Below are positions 50,088 through 57,653 of a DNA stretch of 64,000 nucleotides, one piece after another. The notes below the pieces were generated by a model. It worked only from the letters and a program-made list of their open reading frames with translations, was not told where the DNA came from and did not search any database. A program made the position numbers and the translations under genes. Origin of the DNA: Acidimicrobiales bacterium (GTDB taxonomy: Bacteria > Actinomycetota > Acidimicrobiia > Acidimicrobiales > Palsa-688); NCBI GenBank assembly GCA_035533095.1, contig DATLUM010000054.1, positions 62,001 to 126,000 on the forward strand, in the 5' to 3' direction. The stretch's first letter is position 1. Each line of letters starts with the position of its first letter.

Positions 50088-50173
50088 TTTTTGAGGGACA
50101 TACCGGTTCTGCGGGACAGGGACGTCATATGGCGACGGCCCTGTCCCGCAAAAAGCCGATGTCCCTTAAAAAA
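50088..50173. repeat. 86-bp nested inverted repeat
   Basis: Outer arms TTTTTGAGGGACAT (50088-50101) and ATGTCCCTTAAAAAA (50159-50173); inner arms TGCGGGACAGGG (50110-50121) and CCCTGTCCCGCA (50139-50150), the latter perfect. T-rich at one end and A-rich at the other, so it could terminate transcription both ways; alternatively a small non-autonomous insertion. Confidence 0.85.
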
Positions 50174-50234
50174 CCCGCCGGCGGGCAGGTCTTCCCGTGT
50201 GGGAACTGTGACTGCTGTTACGCTCGGGGCTGCT

Positions 50235-52664
50235 GTGAGTACTGTGACCCGTCGTCGCCCCAGCTCCAAGTCGGCAGCCTCGAGGCGCACGTCCGCTGCG
50301 AAGACGCCGGCAAGGAGACGGTCGCTCCGGGGCAGCCTGGCCCACCTGCTGGGCCGCCAATCCGACGACGTGTGGGGGCTGGCGCTACTGGTCCTTGCCG
50401 GACTGTGTGCCCTGGGCGTCTACAGCAGTCTCGCCGGCCCCGCCGGCCGGGTCCTCGACCACGGCACGGCGGACATCCTCGGGTGGTGCCGTTACCTTCT
50501 GCCGCCGGCGCTCGCGGCGGTCAGCTGGGCGCTTCTACGGGAGTCGCACGAGCGCAGCCGGCGACGCCGCCCCCGCGCCGATGAGGGCGACGAGCGGGCA
50601 GCCCGCCCGCCGTCCCGTGTCGCCTTCGGTGCGGCTGTCTTCCTTGTGGCGACCGCCGGTATCGCCGACGAGATCGGAGGGCCGTCCCACTGGCACGGAT
50701 CCCTCGCCGGCTTGCGCCCCGCCGGCGGGCTGATCGGCGCCGGCATCGGGGTGCCCCTTCGCGCCGGCGTCGGTGTCTGGGGCGCAGCACTGGTCCTGTC
50801 GGCGCTGCTGGCCACCGCGCTGCTGATCCTCACCGGCACGCCGGCGCGCGACGCGGCTCACTGGCTGTACGTGGGGGCCCTGTCGTTCGGCCGGGCCGCA
50901 CGCGCGGTCACCCGGGCCGTCGTGAACGGCGTGGCGGGGGCGCAGCGGCGGGCCGCCGCCGGCAGGCATCCTTCCACCACCGCAGCGAAGCCGCCGTACG
51001 ACGTCGAAGCCGATCAGGAGGCCGGGGCCGCCGGCACGGACGCCGATCCGGACCCTTCAAACCACGAAGGCGAGGCCTCCGCCGAACCGGAACCGGCCCG
51101 CGCTGGCGTCCCGGTCCACCTCCCCGTGCCCGACACGCCGGTCGATCCCGAGCAGCTCTCGATATCGCTCGGGCCCGCCGCTCAGCCGGGAACGTGGCGG
51201 CTGCCGCCCGTCGCGTTGCTCAAGAAGACCAAGGCGGCGGAGATCGACCGCAAGCAGGTGGAGTCCCTCGGTCACACACTCGAGGACGCCCTTGCGGCCC
51301 ACGGCGTGGACACGCGCTTGGTCGGGATGACGGTGGGCCCGACGGTGACCCGCTACGAGCTGGAGTTGGGAGCGGGCGTGAAGGTCGCGAAGGTCACCAA
51401 CCTGCAGCGCGACATCGCCTATGCGATGGCAGCGGCCGATGTGCGGATCCTCGCGCCGATTCCGGGTCGTTCGGCGATCGGGGTCGAGGTCCCGAACCAG
51501 CAGCGCCAATTGGTGGGCGTCGGCGACATCCTCGGTTCGGCCGAAGCGCACGCGGCCACTCACCCGCTCGAGGTCGCTCTCGGGCGTGACATCGCCGGCC
51601 GGCCGGTCATCGAGAACCTCGCCACGATGCCGCACATCCTCATCGCCGGCGCGACCGGAGCTGGGAAGTCGTCGTGCATCAACTCGCTGCTCACGTCGGT
51701 ATTGGTGCGGGCGACCCCCGACCAGGTGCGGCTCATCCTCGTCGACCCCAAGCGAGTCGAGCTCGGCCAGTACAACGGACTCCCGCACCTCCTGACCGGT
51801 GTCGTCACCAACCCGAAGAAGGCGGCGAACGCGCTGTCTTGGGCTGTGCACGAGATGGAGCGCCGCTACGACCTGCTCGCTGAGGTCGGCGTGCGGGACA
51901 TCACCGGGTACAACGCGGCGTTCGACCGCGGAGAGCTCGAGGACAGGGCCGGGCTTGGAGAGGAGCCGCGGAACTACGAGCGGCTTCCCTTCATCCTCGT
52001 CGTCGTAGACGAGCTCAACGACCTGATGATGGTGGCAGCCCGCGACGTCGAAGAATCCATCTGCCGCATCGCGCAGATGGCCCGCGCCGTCGGCATCCAC
52101 CTCGTCATCGCGACCCAGCGCCCGTCGGTCGACGTCATCACCGGCGTGATCAAGGCCAACATCCCGTCCCGCCTGGCCTTCGCCGTTTCCTCTCTCGCGG
52201 ACAGCCGGGTGATCCTCGACCAGCCCGGCGCCGAGCGCCTGATCGGGAAGGGCGACATGCTCCTGCTCTCCGCCTCGTCCAGCGTGTCACGCCGCATCCA
52301 GGGCGCCTGGGTGACCGAGGAGGAGGTCCGCAAGGTCGTCGCTCACTGGCGCCGGCAGTCGGCGCCGCGCTACGTCGAGGGCGTCGAGGGGTCCGACGAC
52401 GGGCCCGGCGGCGCCGGCCGCGGCGGCTTCGGCGACGACGATGACGACGACCTCCTCGAACAGGCACGTGAGCTGGTCGTCCGCTCGCAGCTCGGCTCGA
52501 CCTCGATGCTGCAGCGCAAGCTCCGCGTCGGGTTCGCCCGCGCCGGCCGCCTGATGGATCTGTTGGAGCAGCGCGGGGTCGTGGGCCCGTCCGAGGGCTC
52601 CAAGGCGCGCGCCGTACTCATGACCGTAGAGGAGCTCGAGAACCTCCAGGAGTCCGGCGCCTAG
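50235..52664 (+). CDS. ftsK: DNA translocase FtsK/SpoIIIE
   Basis: 809 residues from the first GTG (a second GTG is nine bases on). Basic N-terminus, membrane helices in the first 240 residues, a low-complexity linker, then the motor: Walker A GATGAGKSS, ILVDPKRVEL, Walker B FILVVVDELNDLMM, IATQRPSVDVITG. The C-terminal gamma winged helix (LLEQARELVVRSQLGSTSMLQRKLRVGFARAGRLMDLL) reads chromosome polarity sequences. Moves DNA through the division septum. Confidence 0.95.
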   Translation: MSTVTRRRPSSKSAASRRTSAAKTPARRRSLRGSLAHLLGRQSDDVWGLALLVLAGLCALGVYSSLAGPAGRVLDHGTADILGWCRYLLPPALAAVSWALLRESHERSRRRRPRADEGDERAARPPSRVAFGAAVFLVATAGIADEIGGPSHWHGSLAGLRPAGGLIGAGIGVPLRAGVGVWGAALVLSALLATALLILTGTPARDAAHWLYVGALSFGRAARAVTRAVVNGVAGAQRRAAAGRHPSTTAAKPPYDVEADQEAGAAGTDADPDPSNHEGEASAEPEPARAGVPVHLPVPDTPVDPEQLSISLGPAAQPGTWRLPPVALLKKTKAAEIDRKQVESLGHTLEDALAAHGVDTRLVGMTVGPTVTRYELELGAGVKVAKVTNLQRDIAYAMAAADVRILAPIPGRSAIGVEVPNQQRQLVGVGDILGSAEAHAATHPLEVALGRDIAGRPVIENLATMPHILIAGATGAGKSSCINSLLTSVLVRATPDQVRLILVDPKRVELGQYNGLPHLLTGVVTNPKKAANALSWAVHEMERRYDLLAEVGVRDITGYNAAFDRGELEDRAGLGEEPRNYERLPFILVVVDELNDLMMVAARDVEESICRIAQMARAVGIHLVIATQRPSVDVITGVIKANIPSRLAFAVSSLADSRVILDQPGAERLIGKGDMLLLSASSSVSRRIQGAWVTEEEVRKVVAHWRRQSAPRYVEGVEGSDDGPGGAGRGGFGDDDDDDLLEQARELVVRSQLGSTSMLQRKLRVGFARAGRLMDLLEQRGVVGPSEGSKARAVLMTVEELENLQESGA

Positions 52665-52738
52665 GCCGTTCGACTGCAGCAGCCCGGCAGTCCGTTGCCC
52701 GGCTCAGGACGCAGTGAACCTGCGGGTCCCGGTCCTCG

Positions 52739-52794
52739 CTCACAAGAGCCGACTCACAAGATCCGACTCACAAGAGCTGGCTCACGAGATCCGA
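52739..52794. repeat. Four 14-bp tandem repeats before thrB
   Basis: CTCACAAGAGCCGA, CTCACAAGATCCGA, CTCACAAGAGCTGG and CTCACGAGATCCGA in direct succession, ending 16 bases before the thrB ATG. The pattern could be a slippage repeat or a set of protein sites. Confidence 0.9.
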
Positions 52795-52810
52795 CTAGCG
52801 TCTCACCCTC

Positions 52811-53671
52811 ATGCGAGCGCGCGCCCCCGCGTCGTCGGCGAACCTCGGCCCCGGTTTCGACACGCTCGCTCTCGCCCTGGCCCTTTATGTAGAGGTGACC
52901 GTCGAGCCGGCGGACAGGCTGAGCGTCACTGCCACAGGGCAGGGCCGGGACATCCCCGCCGGCCCCGATCACCTCGCCGCTCGGGTTGCCACACGCGTCG
53001 CCGGCCACGACCGCATGGCCATCACCGTCCACTCGGACATCCCCGTCGGGCGGGGGCTCGGCTCCTCGGCGGCTCTCGCCGTCGCAGCGGCAGCGGCCGC
53101 TGGCGCGGCAGACCCGTTCGTCATCGGCGCGCAAGTCGACGGCCATCCAGAAAACGCGGCGGCCTCGACGTTCGGCGGCCTCGTCACCGCCGCCACGGTC
53201 GACGGGCGACCCACCGCCCGGCGCCTGCCGCTGGACCCGCAGCTCGCCTTCGTCGTGATCGTCCCGGACCGCACGCTGCTCACCACCGACGCACGCGCGG
53301 CCCTCCCCGCGCAGGTGGACCACGCAGACGCCGCGTTCAATCTCGGGCGCATGGGCCTGCTGGTCGCAGGCCTGGCGGACCGCACGCAATTACTCCCGGC
53401 AGCGTGTGACGACCGACTTCACCAAGGCGCCCGCTCGGGGTTGTTCCCGGAGGCGACAGCGCTGCTTCAGGGGCTTCGAGACGCCGGCGCCTTCGCGTCC
53501 TGCTGGTCGGGCGCCGGGCCGAGCCTGCTCGCCATCTGTGACCAGGAGTCTGCGAACAGCATCGAAAAGGCAGCAGAGACACTGATGGATGCCGCCAATG
53601 TTGCCGGGCGCGCCTACCGCCTCGAGGCAGATCTGGGGGGGATCACCGTATCCGGCAGCCCCGCTGGCTAG
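52811..53671 (+). CDS. thrB: Homoserine kinase
   Basis: 286 residues, GHMP kinase fold: APASSANLGPGFDTLALAL, the phosphate loop IPVGRGLGSSAALAVAAAAA and a C-terminal SWSGAGPSLLAIC. Phosphorylates homoserine for threonine synthesis. No thrA or thrC is adjacent in this window. No clear Shine-Dalgarno; the tandem repeats occupy the leader. Confidence 0.88.
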   Translation: MRARAPASSANLGPGFDTLALALALYVEVTVEPADRLSVTATGQGRDIPAGPDHLAARVATRVAGHDRMAITVHSDIPVGRGLGSSAALAVAAAAAAGAADPFVIGAQVDGHPENAAASTFGGLVTAATVDGRPTARRLPLDPQLAFVVIVPDRTLLTTDARAALPAQVDHADAAFNLGRMGLLVAGLADRTQLLPAACDDRLHQGARSGLFPEATALLQGLRDAGAFASCWSGAGPSLLAICDQESANSIEKAAETLMDAANVAGRAYRLEADLGGITVSGSPAG

Positions 53672-53707
53672 CTTGGGCGGGTACCGATCACCCTTAGGAG
53701 GACCGGC

Positions 53708-53860
53708 ATGGCCACATACGAGGGCTACTGCGTCAAGTGCAAGGAGAAGCGGCAGTTCGAAGGTCAGGAAGTCACCCTGGCCAACGGGCGGCCCGCCGCG
53801 CAGGGGACCTGCCCCGTATGCGGCACCAAGATGAACCGGATGCTCGGCTCCAAGAAGTAG
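53708..53860 (+). CDS. DUF5679-type zinc-ribbon mini-protein
   Basis: 50 residues: YCVKCKEKR near the start and CPVCGTKMNRMLG near the end form a two-knuckle zinc ribbon; widespread in actinobacteria with unknown role. AGGAGG six bases before the ATG. Confidence 0.85.
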   Translation: MATYEGYCVKCKEKRQFEGQEVTLANGRPAAQGTCPVCGTKMNRMLGSKK

Positions 53861-53956
53861 CCGCGCGCAGCACCTCAAACACATCCTGAAGTGGCGCCGG
53901 GTCTCCGAGGCCCGGCGCCACATATCCGGCCGGGGAGGCCCCAGTAGGCTTGCCCG

Positions 53957-55252
53957 GTGCGGTACTGGCTCGAGACCCTGGGATGCCCGAAGAACCAGGT
54001 CGACTCCGACAAGCTGTCGGGGACACTGGATGCGCAGGGTTACACGGTCGCGGGTGATCCGTCGCAAGCGGATCTCGTCGTGGTCAATACCTGCGCCTTC
54101 ATAGAGGCGGCCAGGCAGGAATCCGTCGACACCGTGCTGTCGCTTTCGAGCGCGCGCCGCCCGGGCGCTCGACTGGTCGTAACCGGATGCATGGCGGAGC
54201 GCTACGGGCAGGAACTGGCCGATGCCCTGCCCGAGGTGGATCTCGTGGCCGGATTCGGGGTCCCGGTCGCTCTCGGCGCCAAACCGGAACGCAAGGCTCC
54301 CGAGTTCGACCTGCTGAACCTGCCGCGACCGGCGGCGCAGGCTCCGTGGGCCTACGTGAAGGTCGCGGAGGGCTGCGACCGCAAGTGCGGTTTCTGCGCC
54401 ATCCCCTCGTTCAGAGGGCGGCAGCGGTCACGCCACGTCGGCGAGATCCTCGAGGAGATCGACGATCTCGGCAGCGGAATACGCGAGGTGGTGCTCGTCG
54501 CTCAGGACCTGGCTTCCTACGGGCGCGATCAGGGCCGCAAGGAGATCATTCCCCTGGTGCGGCAGGTAGCCGAGCGCGTCGACAGGGTGCGGCTGCTCTA
54601 TTTGTATCCATCCGAGCTCTCCGACGGTCTTATCGACGTGATGGGCCAGACCGGATGCCCCTATTTCGACTTGTCGCTGCAACACGTGTCGCGCTCGCAT
54701 CTCCGTCGCATGCGGCGCTGGGGTGACGGCGACCGGTTCCTCGACCGGATCGGCCGCATCCGGGCCGCCTACCCCGATGCCGCGTTGCGGTCCTCTTTCA
54801 TCGTGGGCTACCCCGGCGAGACCGAAGAGGATCACGACCGGCTGCTCGCGTTCATTGAGGAGGCGGACCTTGACTGGGCGGGATTCTTCTCTTTCTCCAA
54901 AGAGGAAGGCACCCACGCCGCCGGCCTGGACCAGACGGTCCCGCCCGAGCTCATGGCCGAGCGGATCGCGGAGTGCTCCGAGCTACAGGACGCCATCACC
55001 GCACGCAAGCGCCAGGAGTTGACCGGCGAGACCCTGACGGTCCTCGTCGACTCGCCCGGCGTCGGGCGCAGCCACCGCGAGGCCCCCGAGATAGACGGCA
55101 TCGTCCGGGTGCCGGAGCACCTGCAGCCGGGTAGCTGGCACACCGTGACGGTGACCGGCGCGGAAGGCCCCGACCTCGAGGCGGTTTCGTCTCGCCCGGA
55201 CGGGGCCTCCACCGGCCGTGATCGGGAGACCGTTGTGTCCGGAGCGGCCTGA
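53957..55252 (+). CDS. rimO: Ribosomal protein uS12 methylthiotransferase
   Basis: 431 residues. N-terminal MTTase domain with LGCPKNQVDSDKLSG and cysteines in NTCAFIE and TGCMAERYG, the radical-SAM motif CDRKCGFCAIPSFRG, and a C-terminal TRAM domain. The LGCPKNxVDS opening distinguishes RimO from MiaB, which is also present at 61948. Adds a methylthio group to an Asp of uS12. GTG start. Confidence 0.94.
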   Translation: MRYWLETLGCPKNQVDSDKLSGTLDAQGYTVAGDPSQADLVVVNTCAFIEAARQESVDTVLSLSSARRPGARLVVTGCMAERYGQELADALPEVDLVAGFGVPVALGAKPERKAPEFDLLNLPRPAAQAPWAYVKVAEGCDRKCGFCAIPSFRGRQRSRHVGEILEEIDDLGSGIREVVLVAQDLASYGRDQGRKEIIPLVRQVAERVDRVRLLYLYPSELSDGLIDVMGQTGCPYFDLSLQHVSRSHLRRMRRWGDGDRFLDRIGRIRAAYPDAALRSSFIVGYPGETEEDHDRLLAFIEEADLDWAGFFSFSKEEGTHAAGLDQTVPPELMAERIAECSELQDAITARKRQELTGETLTVLVDSPGVGRSHREAPEIDGIVRVPEHLQPGSWHTVTVTGAEGPDLEAVSSRPDGASTGRDRETVVSGAA

Positions 55253-55809
55253 TGGCAACCAAGGTCGCCGGCAAGTTCGAGCCCACCGCGCTTGCGACTC
55301 CCGCCAACGCGATCACCGGAACGAGGCTGCTCGCCGCGCCCCCGGTGATCGTCCTGATCGTTCATTTCGGCGTGTCCTGGGCGGCGGCCATCGCCTGGGC
55401 GCTGATTGCCAGCACCGACTTTCTGGACGGGTGGGTTGCCCGCCGGCAGGGAGCAACGACGTCGGGCGCCTTCCTCGACCCGCTGGCGGACAAGGTCCTC
55501 GTCATCGGAGCGCTGGCGGCCATCGCCGCGTCCGGGCTCGCCAGCTGGGTACCCGTGGTCCTGATCGCCGCCAGGGAGATCGTCATCAGTCTCTACCGCT
55601 CGGCGGTCGCCCGTCGCGGGATCTCGGTTCCCGCGAGGCCTCTCGCGAAGATGAAGACCGCTGCGCAGGATCTCGCCGTGGGCTTCATCCTGTTGCCGGC
55701 GACCGGGCTGCACGACACGTGGATCGGCCTGTCGCTCCTTTGGGTTTCGGTCGCGCTTGCCATCATCAGCGGGGGCCAGTACCTGCTCGACAGCAGACGC
55801 GGAGCCTGA
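55252..55809 (+). CDS. pgsA: CDP-diacylglycerol-glycerol-3-phosphate 3-phosphatidyltransferase
   Basis: 185 residues, membrane enzyme. The CDP-alcohol phosphotransferase motif D-x2-D-G-x2-A-R-x8-G-x3-D-x3-D is seen in TDFLDGWVARRQGATTSG followed by AFLDPLADK. Makes phosphatidylglycerol phosphate; its place after rimO and before cinA supports pgsA over related synthases. ATG overlaps the rimO stop. Confidence 0.92.
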   Translation: MATKVAGKFEPTALATPANAITGTRLLAAPPVIVLIVHFGVSWAAAIAWALIASTDFLDGWVARRQGATTSGAFLDPLADKVLVIGALAAIAASGLASWVPVVLIAAREIVISLYRSAVARRGISVPARPLAKMKTAAQDLAVGFILLPATGLHDTWIGLSLLWVSVALAIISGGQYLLDSRRGA

Positions 55810-55825
55810 TGCCCGGTGCAACCCG

Positions 55826-57079
55826 ATGAAATGTGAGGTTCTGGCGATCGGGACCGAGTTGTTGCTCGGTCAGGTCGTCGACACCAACTCCGCCTGGATC
55901 GGGGAGCAGCTCGCCCTCGCCGGCATCGACTGCCACTTCCAGACGAAGGTCGGCGACAACCAGGTGCGGATAGTCACCGCTATACGCCAGGCGCTCGCGC
56001 GAAGCGACGCTGTCATCTGCTGCGGCGGTCTGGGCCCGACCAAGGACGACATCACCCGCGAATCCATCGCCGAGGTCCTCAACGTGCCCCTCGACGTGGA
56101 CGAGGATGTCGCTGCCCGCATCGAGGCGATGTTCGCCGGCCGCGGCAGGCGCATGGCGCTCAACAACCTCCGCCAAGCGGAAGTCCCGAGCGGCGCGGTA
56201 GTCATCCCGCAGGTGCGCGGGACCGCTCCCGGCTTGATCTGCCGGCTGGGCGACCGCTCCATCTACGCGGTGCCTGGCGTACCGCACGAGATGCGCGAGA
56301 TGGTCGAGCGCGCCGTGATGCCCGATCTCGTGGCGCGATCGGGCACGGCGTCGACCATCGTCAGCCGCACACTTCGCACGTGGGGTATCGCAGAGTCGAC
56401 CCTCGACGAGATGCTGACTCCGCGCATGGCGGCAATCGACGCGGCGGTGTCCGCCGGCGGCGATGTGGTGCCGACGATCGCGTTCCTCGCAAGCGGCATC
56501 GAGGGGATAAAGGTGCGCCTCACCGCGAAGGCTCCCACCCGCGAGGCCGCCGAAACCGTGATCGCCGCCGAAGAGGCGGAGGTGCGCCAGCTGCTCGGCC
56601 CAGCCGTCTTCGGGGCGGACGACGAGACGATGGAGACCGCCGTCGGCAAGCTGCTGATGGACCGTGGCATGACGCTGGCTGTGGCCGAGTCGCTGACCGG
56701 AGGCCTCGTCGGGAGCCGCCTCACCGAGGCGGAGGGGGCGAGCGAGTTCTTCTTGGGGTCGCTCGTTACGTATTCGACGGAGGCGAAGCGGAAGCTGCTC
56801 GGAGTCGGCGACACGCCGGCCGTCAGCGAGGAGACCGCGCGAGATATGGCCGCCGGCACGGCGGCCGCGTTCGGGGCCGATGTCGGGGTTTCCCTCACCG
56901 GGGTGGCCGGGCCCACGGAGCAGGACGGCCAGCCCGTCGGGACGGTGTGGATCGGAATCCACGAGCCCTCCGGCACCGACGCCCGGCTTCTCCGGCTCGC
57001 CGGCGGCCGCGATCAGATCCGCCAGATCGCGGCGATCTCCGCGCTGGACCTTCTGCGCCGTCGCCTGCTGGAGGGGTAG
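55826..57079 (+). CDS. cinA: CinA-family nicotinamide-nucleotide amidase/pyrophosphatase
   Basis: 417 residues. N-terminal MoCF-like domain (LAIGTELLLGQVVDTNS; CGGLGPTKDDITRESIAE) and C-terminal PncC-type amidase domain (LAVAESLTGGLVGSRLTE; GVAGPTEQDGQPVGTVWIG). Cleans up damaged or spent pyridine nucleotides. The frame is open upstream to 55757; ATG at 55826 gives the normal N-terminus. Confidence 0.94.
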   Translation: MKCEVLAIGTELLLGQVVDTNSAWIGEQLALAGIDCHFQTKVGDNQVRIVTAIRQALARSDAVICCGGLGPTKDDITRESIAEVLNVPLDVDEDVAARIEAMFAGRGRRMALNNLRQAEVPSGAVVIPQVRGTAPGLICRLGDRSIYAVPGVPHEMREMVERAVMPDLVARSGTASTIVSRTLRTWGIAESTLDEMLTPRMAAIDAAVSAGGDVVPTIAFLASGIEGIKVRLTAKAPTREAAETVIAAEEAEVRQLLGPAVFGADDETMETAVGKLLMDRGMTLAVAESLTGGLVGSRLTEAEGASEFFLGSLVTYSTEAKRKLLGVGDTPAVSEETARDMAAGTAAAFGADVGVSLTGVAGPTEQDGQPVGTVWIGIHEPSGTDARLLRLAGGRDQIRQIAAISALDLLRRRLLEG

Positions 57080-57624
57080 TGGATCGCCGGCGGCTCTTCG
57101 TCGCCGTGTGGCCGCCCGCCGAGGTAGCAGACCGGCTCGGCGATCTCGAGCGACCCCGGCGTGCCGGGCTGCTCTGGACCACTTCGGACCAGTGGCACGT
57201 GACCCTGCGTTTCCTGGGGAGCCTCGCCACCGACCAGGAACAGGCTGTCCGCTCGGCGCTCGACGCGGTGGACTGGACGGCGTTTGGACCGACCCGCGCG
57301 ACCGCCGGCCCGCAACCGGTCGCGATCGGGCGGAATACGTGGGCGCTTCCCGTCCACGGGGTCGACGCCCTCGCCGGCGTTGCCGGCGCGGCCGTGACCG
57401 AGGCAGGCGTCGATCTCCCCGAGGCCGACCGCGGCCGTCCGTTCCGCGGCCATCTGACATTGGCCAGGGCAAAGACGCCGCCGGCGATGAAACACCTGCC
57501 CGCCCCGCAGTTCAACGCTTCGTGGGTCGTGCAGGACGTGACCCTCGTCTGGAGCACGCTCGACCCGACCGCAGCCCGGTACGAGGTGGTCGAGCGGTGG
57601 CGTCTCGACGCGGCACGCGACTGA
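57079..57624 (+). CDS. thpR: RNA 2',3'-cyclic phosphodiesterase (2'-5' RNA ligase family)
   Basis: 181 residues. Two catalytic H-x-T motifs, HVTLRFLG and HLTLARA, about 100 residues apart, with RLFVAVWPP at the start: the LigT/ThpR fold. Hydrolyses 2',3'-cyclic ends; ligation in vitro is also known for the family. The GTG shares one base with the cinA stop. Confidence 0.92.
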   Translation: MDRRRLFVAVWPPAEVADRLGDLERPRRAGLLWTTSDQWHVTLRFLGSLATDQEQAVRSALDAVDWTAFGPTRATAGPQPVAIGRNTWALPVHGVDALAGVAGAAVTEAGVDLPEADRGRPFRGHLTLARAKTPPAMKHLPAPQFNASWVVQDVTLVWSTLDPTAARYEVVERWRLDAARD

Positions 57625-57653
57625 ACCGGCGTGCCTGCGGCTAGCTTGCGGTT

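Noticed and set aside
52739-52794. CRISPR-like array
   Set aside because: Units are 14 bp with no spacers; a simple tandem repeat. No cas genes anywhere in the window.
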